This document shows positions 25,190-30,687 of a stretch of DNA of 46,300 nt, piece after piece. Each line of letters opens with the position of its first letter. Positions within the stretch are counted from its first letter, which is position 1. A program made the position numbers and the translations under genes. Source of the DNA: a virus; the IMG/VR virus record IMGVR_UViG_3300009159_000106, positions 1 through 46,300 of that record; one strand, written 5' to 3'. The notes beneath the pieces were generated by a model, which saw only the letters and a program-made list of their open reading frames with translations, was not told the DNA's origin and made no database searches.

Positions 25190-25262
25190 TAGCACGGGTG
25201 GGAGTCGAACCCACACTACACAGATTTTAAGTCTGTAGACTCTGCCATTGGTCTACCGTGCC
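25190..25262 (-). tRNA. tRNA-Leu-like (anticodon UAA) with a short variable loop
   Basis: A cloverleaf with acceptor GGCACGG/CCGTGCT (terminal G-U), anticodon stem ACAGA/TCTGT with loop CTTAAAA (anticodon TAA), and T arm GTGGG-TTCGACT-CCCAC. UAA decodes Leu UUA. Bacterial tRNA-Leu normally has a long variable arm, but here only about 5 bases (GTAGT) separate the anticodon and T stems, so its identity and charging are uncertain. Confidence 0.8.
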
Positions 25263-25264
25263 AT

Positions 25265-25316
25265 AGGTAGAATACATAGCATGATAGGGTCAAAGCCTAT
25301 TGTATATGCACCTACC
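25265..25316 (-). other. Degenerate tRNA-like sequence (anticodon-type loop UUG)
   Basis: About 52 bases between two intact tRNA genes. The minus strand has outer arms GGTAG/CTACC and an anticodon-like stem ATAGG/CCTAT with a 7-base loop CTTTGAC, which would hold UUG (Gln). No D or T arm can be drawn. Further pairing ATACA/TGTAT extends it to a long hairpin. It may be a decayed tRNA-Gln or an armless tRNA-like RNA. Confidence 0.35.
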
Positions 25317-25320
25317 AAAG

Positions 25321-25393
25321 CGTCCCTGACTGGACTCGAACCAGTAACCTATCGGGTAGAAACCGATGCCTCTATCCAATTGAGATACAAGGA
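25321..25393 (-). tRNA. tRNA-Arg (anticodon UCU)
   Basis: The minus strand gives acceptor GTCCTTG/CAGGGAC, D arm TCTC-AATTGGATA-GAGG, anticodon stem ATCGG/CCGAT with loop TTTCTAC (anticodon TCT), T arm ACTGG-TTCGAGT-CCAGT and discriminator G. It reads AGA and AGG, codons that are rare in many bacterial hosts. Confidence 0.93.
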
Positions 25394-25400
25394 CAGTGGT

Positions 25401-25829
25401 TTAAAGTTCATCAACATGTTCAGTAATAACATCCGCAAGTGCAGCGAATGACATACCATGATCATTCAGTTCTGCCAAAGAGTCTTGTCCATGTGACTCA
25501 CTATCAATGAATCGTCCAAGAGCATCGCTCATACCTGCCCATTCACGAACACGCAATGGTAACACAAGACTATCATTATCATAGACAGTAATAGAGTCAT
25601 CACCTATACTCAACATCTGAGTGTGTTGAAGGAATACATCTGACTTACGAGTAACAACCTTAACATCTAACTCATCAGGATTCTGTTGCATATACAGATC
25701 ACACAGCACACCAAGGCAGCAGTACATACATGTCCCATTAATATCTGTGGCATGTAGTTTACCTGTTCCTTGTTGATAAGTACCAGACTTAAGAGCATCA
25801 ACCCATTGCTTAGCAATATCAATCTTCAT
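25401..25829 (-). CDS. Conserved phage protein with CCLGVLCDL motif (142 aa)
   Basis: I chose the ATG at 25829 because GAGGAAG lies about 6 bases before it; the frame is open upstream. The 142-residue product begins MKIDIAKQWVDALKSGTYQQ and contains MYCCLGVLCDLYMQ near residue 35. Proteins with an N-terminal ALKSG-Y-QG segment followed by YCCLGVLC are widespread in phages, with no known function. It also has a LNDHGMSFAALADVIT segment. It lies directly upstream of the tRNA cluster. Confidence 0.8.
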   Translation of the reverse strand: MKIDIAKQWVDALKSGTYQQGTGKLHATDINGTCMYCCLGVLCDLYMQQNPDELDVKVVTRKSDVFLQHTQMLSIGDDSITVYDNDSLVLPLRVREWAGMSDALGRFIDSESHGQDSLAELNDHGMSFAALADVITEHVDEL

Positions 25830-26097
25830 TATCATCTTCCTCATAGTTAGGATCAATAGAGAGAACACGCTTCATCTCATTAATATATTCATAACCCGCA
25901 GTAATCATTGCACTTTCAAGATGGTCTTCTCTGAACTGAGCATACCCATCAGTCTCCTTGTAATGCTTAGGATCCAATGTCATCTCTTCAGGTGTCCACA
26001 TAGCAACAGCATACCCTTGCTTACGAATCCAAGAGTATGCTTGGTATACATTCTCTTCAATACTTTCATCCTTATTGTACACAAAGACATCAGTCAT
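25819..26097 (-). CDS. Hypothetical early protein, paralogue A (92 aa)
   Basis: I chose the ATG at 26097, preceded by GGAAGGA. The 92-residue product begins MTDVFVYNKDESIEENVYQA and continues YSWIRKQGYAVAMWTPEEM, ending in an acidic tail (YEEDDNED). It is clearly related to the gene just upstream (26090-26314): both share W-(I/L)-R-x-x-G-(Y/F)-AV, then TP-(E/D)-(E/D) and AG-x-x-YI. This is a tandem duplication. No domain was recognised. Confidence 0.7.
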   Translation of the reverse strand: MTDVFVYNKDESIEENVYQAYSWIRKQGYAVAMWTPEEMTLDPKHYKETDGYAQFREDHLESAMITAGYEYINEMKRVLSIDPNYEEDDNED

Positions 26098-26314
26098 TGT
26101 AGTATCCTTCCTTAATCCATTCGATGTAGTTAAGACCAGCGGCTTGCATCTCAAGCTCGATTGTTTCTGTATTAATCTTATCTTGTTTAGGTTCAACTTC
26201 TAAATCATCAGGCGTAAGTATAGTAACAGCAAACCCATGAAGACGGAGCCAATCATACATACGATCAGCAGTCTCATAGATAGTTTCATTAGCATCTAAG
26301 TCGGGTAAGATCAT
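26090..26314 (-). CDS. Hypothetical early protein, paralogue B (74 aa)
   Basis: A 74-residue ORF beginning MILPDLDANETIYETADRMY, with DWLRLHGFAVTILTPDDLEV and AAGLNYIEWIKEGY. It is the upstream paralogue of the 92-residue gene next to it. Its start overlaps the stop of the 56-residue gene (TAATG), and it ends overlapping its paralogue. The function is unknown. Confidence 0.7.
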   Translation of the reverse strand: MILPDLDANETIYETADRMYDWLRLHGFAVTILTPDDLEVEPKQDKINTETIELEMQAAGLNYIEWIKEGYYND

Positions 26315-26484
26315 TAGGTTCCTTCATGTAGTTGAATGTGAATCAATGGTTCTATATCACGGGGATATGCAACACCACTACAAAGATTATTAAACTGCTC
26401 ATCAGTTACGACACACATATAACATCCATTGATTGTATTCCAAGTTTCCCCATCGGGGAACACTACTATAGTATGTAGAGCCAT
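26314..26484 (-). CDS. Hypothetical small protein (56 aa)
   Basis: A 56-residue ORF from ATG 26484 to TAA 26314, preceded by a good ribosome binding site (AAAGGAAT). It begins MALHTIVVFPDGETWNTING and has a YMCVVTDEQFNNLCSG segment. No family was recognised. The strong start signal and coupling to the next gene support it. It lies just downstream of tRNA-Ile. Confidence 0.7.
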   Translation of the reverse strand: MALHTIVVFPDGETWNTINGCYMCVVTDEQFNNLCSGVAYPRDIEPLIHIQLHEGT

Positions 26485-26497
26485 ATGATTCCTTTAA

Positions 26498-26573
26498 TAG
26501 AAGGGGCGGGAGTTGCACCCACATACTCACACTTATAAGGTGTGCGCTATAACTGCGTTTCAGCCACCCTTCT
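26498..26573 (-). tRNA. tRNA-Ile (anticodon UAU)
   Basis: The minus strand gives acceptor AGAAGGG/CCCTTCT, a short D stem GCT/AGC, anticodon stem CACAC/GTGTG with loop CTTATAA (anticodon TAT), T stem GTGGG/CCCGC and discriminator A. UAU reads AUA directly, which is rare since most bacteria use a modified CAU. The T loop is TGCAACT, not TTCAACT. It lies 5 bases after the stop of the upstream gene. Confidence 0.85.
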
Positions 26574-26577
26574 CTGT

Positions 26578-26799
26578 TTACTTCTTCTTCTTCTTGAGAG
26601 GGACAGTTCTGTTATCCATACGCATACCACTAAGTTGGTTGTCTAATAGTTGACACCACTTAATCAAACCATCACATCGTTCATTCACTTCATGCAGTCG
26701 AGTATCATAATGTTTACGACTTAAGATGTCACTAACAATATTGATAACAACATGTGCAATAAATCCAAACATAAGAATCAGTAGCGGAATTTCTATCAT
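26578..26799 (-). CDS. Small membrane-anchored protein (73 aa)
   Basis: A 73-residue ORF with an N-terminal transmembrane segment (PLLILMFGFIAHVVINIV), a charged helical middle (RLHEVNERCDGLIKWCQLLD) and a basic tail ending KKKKK. The layout suggests an inner-membrane anchor with a cytoplasmic coiled coil. No family was recognised. It overlaps the upstream gene by one base. Confidence 0.65.
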   Translation of the reverse strand: MIEIPLLILMFGFIAHVVINIVSDILSRKHYDTRLHEVNERCDGLIKWCQLLDNQLSGMRMDNRTVPLKKKKK

Positions 26800-27011
26800 C
26801 AGTCTTCTTCTCCATTAATATCAGGTAGTTCGTCAGTCCATTCATAAGTTGGTGGTATATACCAATCTTCAGGGATCATACCACTAACATACGATTTAAA
26901 ATTAGCATGCATATTCTTAGTCCACGCATCAAACTTATCAGCGGGAACCTCACCAACATCAATACCCTTCTCAGTAAGAAGGACAATCATATATGCGGTG
27001 ATGATATCCAT
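26799..27011 (-). CDS. Hypothetical protein (70 aa)
   Basis: A 70-residue acidic ORF beginning MDIITAYMIVLLTEKGIDVG, with YIPPTYEWTDELPDINGEED at the end. It shares one base with each neighbour, the usual coupling. No domain was recognised. Confidence 0.6.
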   Translation of the reverse strand: MDIITAYMIVLLTEKGIDVGEVPADKFDAWTKNMHANFKSYVSGMIPEDWYIPPTYEWTDELPDINGEED

Positions 27012-27226
27012 TAGTCGATACTAATTGAGAGGGACATATCAGAGATCTGATCTTCAACGAGAGTGGTTACTTGCTCACTAACACTATCCTTGATAAGGTA
27101 ACGACAGTCATTACTATCCAAGTAGGCAGTAATAGAGTGCTCACAGATAAGGTTAATCTTATCCGTCAAGTCCTTAGTAATCAGGTCAACAAGAGTAGCA
27201 ACAGCAGTTTCAATATCAGTCTTCAT
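27011..27226 (-). CDS. Hypothetical protein (71 aa)
   Basis: A 71-residue acidic ORF beginning MKTDIETAVATLVDLITKDL, with repeated Leu/Ile/Val and Asp that suggest amphipathic helices. No family was recognised. Its start overlaps the stop of the upstream gene by 4 bases (ATGA). Confidence 0.6.
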   Translation of the reverse strand: MKTDIETAVATLVDLITKDLTDKINLICEHSITAYLDSNDCRYLIKDSVSEQVTTLVEDQISDMSLSISID

Positions 27227-27435
27227 TGTGTCTCCAGTAGGTGGTCAAGTTGGTTAATAAACAATTCTTCATCTTCAGTAAGATAAAACTTATCGACTGT
27301 CATAGTATCAAACTCATTTAACATACGCTGAGCATCATCCCTCTTCTTAGGATCTTCGATCCAATAATGAAAGACATCAGCCACTTCTTTAATAAACTTA
27401 ATGTTATCAGAGATGATTGTAGTAGAGGGTGACAT
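27223..27435 (-). CDS. Hypothetical protein (70 aa)
   Basis: A 70-residue acidic, helical ORF (FIKEVADVFHYWIEDPKKRD, then EDEELFINQLDHLLETQ). It shares one base with the upstream gene. No domain was recognised. It is part of the run of small early genes after the 27.7 kb promoter candidate. Confidence 0.6.
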   Translation of the reverse strand: MSPSTTIISDNIKFIKEVADVFHYWIEDPKKRDDAQRMLNEFDTMTVDKFYLTEDEELFINQLDHLLETQ

Positions 27436-27698
27436 TAGTCTGCTCCTGATGGTAAGGTATCATAGGTATCCTCTTCACCGCGATAAGGTGTAAGAGGGTT
27501 GAAGTTCAACTCTTCAATAACATTATCTAACAATTCTTTTACCTCACTATAGTCAACTATAGTAGGATAGAAGTCATGAATATGTACAGTACCCATCTCC
27601 CACTCACCATCTTGAATAGTCCATTGTATACTAAAGTCTACATCAATGTTACCATGTGACTCGCTATAAATTGTGTAAGTGTGATTATTAATTCTCAT
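27435..27698 (-). CDS. Hypothetical protein (87 aa)
   Basis: An 87-residue, acidic, beta-rich ORF beginning MRINNHTYTIYSESHGNIDV, with DGEWEMGTVHIHDFYPTIVD. A strong ribosome binding site (AAAGGAACTTGGG) precedes the ATG. It is the first gene after the candidate promoter at 27719-27739, so the start is well supported. The function is unknown. Confidence 0.65.
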   Translation of the reverse strand: MRINNHTYTIYSESHGNIDVDFSIQWTIQDGEWEMGTVHIHDFYPTIVDYSEVKELLDNVIEELNFNPLTPYRGEEDTYDTLPSGAD

Positions 27699-27718
27699 CC
27701 CAAGTTCCTTTCGTACTT

Positions 27719-27739
27719 ATAGTAGCCCCAACTATTCGG
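27719..27739 (-). promoter_or_regulatory. Candidate phage RNA polymerase promoter (copy 2)
   Basis: On the minus strand it reads CCGAATAGTTGGGGCTACTAT, sharing 17 bases (AATAGTTGGGGCTACTA) with the copies at 10.5 and 32.1 kb. It lies about 20 bases ahead of the 87-residue gene start. A small hairpin (CGGCA-CTC-TGCCG) lies immediately upstream of it. A promoter role is inferred. Confidence 0.5.
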
Positions 27740-27793
27740 CAGAGTGCCGATAGTGCAAGACTTTGTGTTTCCCCGGCGCATATCGGATCCCAT

Positions 27794-28003
27794 CTAGGAT
27801 CCTTGTATGTTAATACAAGTCCTATCCATATAGTCTTGTTGCCCATTGGCAACCTCTTTACCATGAGTTGTATACCACCATCCATAGGACAGGGCATCAC
27901 ACTTATCTCTGAATCCATTAGTGTATACTCCATCCACTATAACATTATACCACATCTCACCCTTACACAGGGCTTGAACGATAACATACTTAGATTTGTT
28001 CAT
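27794..28003 (-). CDS. Hypothetical protein (69 aa)
   Basis: A 69-residue ORF with GAGGTAATCC as ribosome binding site ahead of the ATG at 28003. It begins MNKSKYVIVQALCKGEMWYN and contains YGWWYTTHGKEVANGQQDY. The segment reads like a small alpha/beta protein. I do not recognise it. About 55 bases to the promoter candidate follow its stop. An overlapping ORF in another frame at 27688-27933 was judged less likely. Confidence 0.6.
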   Translation of the reverse strand: MNKSKYVIVQALCKGEMWYNVIVDGVYTNGFRDKCDALSYGWWYTTHGKEVANGQQDYMDRTCINIQGS

Positions 28004-28139
28004 CTTGGATTACCTCATCAACATACCATGAATAGGGAAAGTGTTGCATTGCATCCGTAATCATCATCAATGCATTATCAGCAGCCTGAGATTCAATATC
28101 AGTGATATCATTAATCTCTACAACAATTAGAATTCTCAT
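27990..28139 (-). CDS. Hypothetical small protein (49 aa)
   Basis: A 49-residue acidic ORF from ATG 28139 to TAA 27990. It begins MRILIVVEINDITDIESQAA and ends FPYSWYVDEVIQDEQI. Its end overlaps the next gene by 14 bases. The ribosome binding site is weak, so translation may depend on the gene just upstream, whose stop is 5 bases away. No family was recognised. Confidence 0.55.
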   Translation of the reverse strand: MRILIVVEINDITDIESQAADNALMMITDAMQHFPYSWYVDEVIQDEQI

Positions 28140-28143
28140 CGGT

Positions 28144-28335
28144 TCACCATTCTGGATTTACCATAGGGTAGGAGTATAGGTCGATATCAGCACCTGCATA
28201 TGTCAACCCAAGCGTAATGGCATAACGCTTAGCGTCATACAGACTATCAAAGATAATCTTTACTTGACCATTCATCCGAACCACATGGCACGGAGTAGTA
28301 GTCACCTTCTTCTGCTTCTTCTTCTTTACTTTCAT
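28144..28335 (-). CDS. Hypothetical small basic protein (63 aa)
   Basis: A 63-residue ORF with a Lys-rich N-terminus (MKVKKKKQKKVTTTPCHVVR) and a compact, beta-rich remainder (FDSLYDAKRYAITLGLTYAG). The basic start could contact nucleic acid. The function is unknown. Confidence 0.6.
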   Translation of the reverse strand: MKVKKKKQKKVTTTPCHVVRMNGQVKIIFDSLYDAKRYAITLGLTYAGADIDLYSYPMVNPEW

Positions 28336-28343
28336 GTAGATCC

Positions 28344-28553
28344 TTATGGAGGAGACTCAGACCCAAAGATAACAGCAATAATTGTAACACCTGCAAACAG
28401 TTGCTTCAGCCCCCTAACAGCATCCGCAGGTGAGTATGCGTAGACTAAGAAGGTGTGCTCAACCTCGGCACCAACTGAGTTCTCAGTATCTTCCTTAGGT
28501 GTATACACAAGGACAATATCATACGGTTCCAATACTTTATAATCATTCGTCAT
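28344..28553 (-). CDS. Hypothetical protein (69 aa)
   Basis: I chose the ATG at 28553 (MTNDYKVLEPYDIVLVYTPK), which overlaps the stop of the upstream gene by 11 bases and follows GAGGAAAC; a longer version would start with TTG. The C-terminal half has a hydrophobic stretch (GLKQLFAGVTIIAVIFG) that could enter the membrane. No family was recognised. Confidence 0.55.
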   Translation of the reverse strand: MTNDYKVLEPYDIVLVYTPKEDTENSVGAEVEHTFLVYAYSPADAVRGLKQLFAGVTIIAVIFGSESPP

Positions 28554-28725
28554 CTGTTGTTTCCTCAAAGATTACTGAACGCAAGTGTTCTTTAGTACGC
28601 TTGCTATAGATGTATCCAATGCTAATGATCACATCAAGTTTATCCACAGCCCATAGACTCATAGATTCTTTCTGTAACATCTCATACTGATCATCGTATA
28701 TGATCATGACTTGCCATAGTGTCAT
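28543..28725 (-). CDS. Hypothetical protein (60 aa)
   Basis: A 60-residue ORF beginning MTLWQVMIIYDDQYEMLQKE, with an acidic tail (IFEETTDDE). Its ATG overlaps the stop of the upstream gene by 4 bases. No domain was recognised. Confidence 0.6.
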   Translation of the reverse strand: MTLWQVMIIYDDQYEMLQKESMSLWAVDKLDVIISIGYIYSKRTKEHLRSVIFEETTDDE

Positions 28726-28946
28726 TGCGTAGCCTCCGGATACACCATGTTAGTAAACATCTTACTATATATTGAAGCCATCACACTAATCGTAAAGACA
28801 GTACCCATATGGGCAATCTCATACTCTGCAGGAGTATCATAGTCTTGTTGCTCACGAGCATGTAGTTCCTGAGCATTATCAACAATAGTATCCCGCAATA
28901 GAGCGAGTACTACTAGCACATCCTCTCCTTTAATAGTTACTTCCAT
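28722..28946 (-). CDS. Hypothetical protein (74 aa)
   Basis: I chose the ATG at 28946 because AAAGGACTCT precedes it; the longer frame would begin with TTG. The product begins MEVTIKGEDVLVVLALLRDT, has an acidic DYDTPAEYEIAHMG segment and a hydrophobic end. It overlaps the upstream membrane peptide by 17 bases. No family was recognised. Confidence 0.6.
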   Translation of the reverse strand: MEVTIKGEDVLVVLALLRDTIVDNAQELHAREQQDYDTPAEYEIAHMGTVFTISVMASIYSKMFTNMVYPEATQ

Positions 28947-29052
28947 CAGAGTCCTTTCGATTGATTGCTTTGTTCTCTTCAACACAGTACAGTAGGCATG
29001 CTACAATGAGCACACCAATCATACCACCGATACATGGTAGAAAGATACTCAT
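28930..29052 (-). CDS. Small membrane peptide (40 aa)
   Basis: A 40-residue ORF from ATG 29052 to TAA 28930. Its start overlaps the stop of the upstream gene (ATGA). Residues 4-24 form a single transmembrane segment (FLPCIGGMIGVLIVACLLYC), followed by a charged tail (VEENKAINRKDSDGSNY). Small membrane proteins are common among early phage genes. The role is unknown. Confidence 0.6.
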   Translation of the reverse strand: MSIFLPCIGGMIGVLIVACLLYCVEENKAINRKDSDGSNY

Positions 29053-29288
29053 ACTTCTACCTCCGTCCACTTACTAACACCATTCATCTTATTGATAGTC
29101 TTCTTAAGTGATTCAACCTGCTCCTCAAGTTTGCCAACAGTAGCGGCATAATACTTAAGGGTATTAGTAAACCCTTCATTGCCCGTCTTAAGGATAGCAT
29201 TAGCAGTCTCTAGTCGAGTATTAGCCTCGACTAACTCCGTAATCAGGTCAGTCAGATCAACAATCATCTTCTTAATATCACCAGACAT
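29049..29288 (-). CDS. Small coiled-coil protein, paralogue A (79 aa)
   Basis: I chose the ATG at 29288 (MSGDIKKMIVDLTDLITELV) because GGAAGGAC precedes it. The protein is a long predicted coiled coil with ANAILKTGNEGFTNTLKYYA and GKLEEQVESLKKTINKM. The ANAIL-K-x-x-NE...LKYY stretch resembles TNAMLVKSNED...LNYF of the gene just upstream, which suggests tandem duplication. Confidence 0.65.
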   Translation of the reverse strand: MSGDIKKMIVDLTDLITELVEANTRLETANAILKTGNEGFTNTLKYYAATVGKLEEQVESLKKTINKMNGVSKWTEVEV

Positions 29289-29529
29289 GAGAGTCCTTCC
29301 GTAGTTGGATAATAAGGTTGGCTTGATTATCATTACAAGCCCTAAAGTAATTCAGTTTCGCAGCCAAGTCTTCATTAGACTTGACAAGCATAGCATTAGT
29401 CTTGTCTAACTTACCAACCTCACCTGCTAACTCATGAACCTTTGACAAGAGAGTAAGTTCCTTCTTCTCAAGATATACAATGTACGCTTGTGCCGCAGTC
29501 AACATCTTCTTTACTTCTGTTTCGTTCAT
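29278..29529 (-). CDS. Small coiled-coil protein, paralogue B (83 aa)
   Basis: An 83-residue, largely helical ORF (VKKMLTAAQAYIVYLEKKEL, GKLDKTNAMLVKSNEDLAAK). It is related to the gene downstream in transcription (29049-29288). It overlaps its paralogue by 11 bases and the upstream gene by 4. The function is unknown; heteromer formation between the two is a possibility. Confidence 0.65.
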   Translation of the reverse strand: MNETEVKKMLTAAQAYIVYLEKKELTLLSKVHELAGEVGKLDKTNAMLVKSNEDLAAKLNYFRACNDNQANLIIQLRKDSHVW

Positions 29530-29756
29530 GCTGTATCCTTTGTGACATAGATGGTGGTATCATTCGACTTGATATTATACTTCACCTTGTAACCATCAAG
29601 GTATAGTAACGCTGACTGAGTGCAGATAAAGTCCTCGTTATTACAAGGATCATGTAGTGGATACATACGACATCCACCACCTTGTTCATTAGGGATCTGT
29701 CTCAGAACAATAACCTCCCCGCTATTAAAGAATGCATCAATGATAGTTAGTGCCAT
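29526..29756 (-). CDS. Hypothetical protein (76 aa)
   Basis: A 76-residue, beta-rich ORF beginning MALTIIDAFFNSGEVIVLRQ, with GGGCRMYPLHDPCNNEDFIC (two Cys flanking an acidic and His segment). Zinc binding is conceivable but unsupported. It shares one base with the upstream gene and 4 with the downstream one. Confidence 0.6.
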   Translation of the reverse strand: MALTIIDAFFNSGEVIVLRQIPNEQGGGCRMYPLHDPCNNEDFICTQSALLYLDGYKVKYNIKSNDTTIYVTKDTA

Positions 29757-30007
29757 TAGACTGTCTCCTTCTTCTTAGTAATGGTAAGGTACTCCTTGAA
29801 CTTAACATCAAAGTCATACTTTAACTGAGTGGTTGCCCACTCAAAGACATCAGCCAGAGTAAAGAAGAATACTGAATCAGTAACATCTTTACCCTCACCC
29901 TCATAGGGAAACACCTCAAACCCACCTTTATTACACTCCTCAATAACAAGAGGGGTGCCATCGTTAAAGTGATCCTCCACATATTTACCTTCGTTGTACA
30001 ATTCCAT
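29756..30007 (-). CDS. Hypothetical acidic protein (83 aa)
   Basis: I chose the ATG at 30007 (MELYNEGKYVEDHFNDGTPL) because a strong AAGGAGAAT site precedes it; the frame is open further upstream but without such a site. The 83-residue product is acidic, with FEVFPYEGEGKDVTDSVFFF and a basic end. It is the first gene after the hairpin array at 30051-30293. The function is unknown. Confidence 0.65.
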   Translation of the reverse strand: MELYNEGKYVEDHFNDGTPLVIEECNKGGFEVFPYEGEGKDVTDSVFFFTLADVFEWATTQLKYDFDVKFKEYLTITKKKETV

Positions 30008-30050
30008 ATCATTCTCCTTGTTAAAGAAAGAAAGCAAACCATACGAAAGA

Positions 30051-30293
30051 TATACCATAGGTTTCCCTACGGTATACCAGTAACTTATCCTTAAGTTACA
30101 AAGTGACAGGGCGAATAGGTTACACTAGGCATATCCTGCCTTACCTAATGTAAAGTTATTCTATATGCCTACGACAAGCATAGTATCGGGAACTACCCTT
30201 TGCTGAGTCTTAACGGATTAGTAGTCAGCAACTACCTTGTATTGAGGAGGATACAAGCGACCAAAGATATACCGTAGATTTCCCTACGGTATA
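30051..30293. repeat. Array of six consecutive inverted repeats in a gene-free stretch
   Basis: The 291 bases between two genes (30008-30298) are nearly filled by inverted repeats: 30051-30076 (TATACCATAG/CTACGGTATA), 30080-30099 (GTAACTTA/TAAGTTAC), 30126-30171 (TAGGCATAT/ATATGCCTA), 30200-30231 (TTGCTGA/TCAGCAA), 30236-30257 (CTTGTAT/ATACAAG) and 30268-30293 (TATACCGTAG/CTACGGTATA). The first and last are near-copies of each other. There is no ORF inside. The stretch probably forms RNA structure in the early transcript or binds a protein. Confidence 0.7.
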
Positions 30294-30298
30294 CCGTA

Positions 30299-30592
30299 TT
30301 AGATGTTAACAATGGCTTCGGTTGGAACATCAGCCCGAACCCACTTAACCTTAACCTTGTCATACCCTACTGGCGTTGACAGATCCTTAGCACACCACAT
30401 ACCCCTAGTAGCACATACTGCCGGAGCATGGCGAATACCATACTTTGACCGAAGTGCCGCAGCGCATACCTCGTAGCCTTTACCCGTTACCTTACTAAGG
30501 TAGGCAATCGCTATACTAGCGTCTTGCAAAGTGCCAGACTTTACTGCACGACTAACATACGACTGCAATACCGTGTGCTGATAACCCTTCAT
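30299..30592 (-). CDS. Hypothetical early protein (97 aa)
   Basis: A 97-residue ORF with a good ribosome binding site (AAAGGATCCGA) ahead of the ATG at 30592. It begins MKGYQHTVLQSYVSRAVKSG and contains CAAALRSKYGIRHAPAVCAT and WCAKDLSTPVGYDKVKV. The protein is basic. No family was recognised. It lies between two inverted-repeat regions in the earliest part of the early operon, where T7-like phages encode host-takeover proteins. Confidence 0.7.
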   Translation of the reverse strand: MKGYQHTVLQSYVSRAVKSGTLQDASIAIAYLSKVTGKGYEVCAAALRSKYGIRHAPAVCATRGMWCAKDLSTPVGYDKVKVKWVRADVPTEAIVNI

Positions 30593-30618
30593 TCGGATCC
30601 TTTCATTAGAGTAGCGAA

Positions 30619-30660
30619 TAGACGGTAGAGCATACCCTTGCAGGTATACCCTACCGTCTA
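30619..30660. repeat. Inverted repeat, 10-bp arms
   Basis: TAGACGGTAG (30619-30628) pairs with CTACCGTCTA (30651-30660), and ATACC with GGTAT pair inside the loop. It lies between the 145-residue and 97-residue genes. It carries the same GGTATACC core seen in the other early hairpins. No T run follows on either strand, so it is not a standard terminator. Confidence 0.75.
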
Positions 30661-30687
30661 CTCCCCTGTGGAAGTAGCGGGTGATAC

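Noticed and set aside
25248-25451. Plus-strand 67-codon ORF across the tRNA cluster
   Set aside because: It is formed by antisense of tRNA genes and has no gene-like features.
27688-27933. An 81-codon minus-strand ORF overlapping the 69-residue gene
   Set aside because: It overlaps a better-supported ORF by about 140 bases, runs through the promoter candidate and has no clear ribosome binding site.
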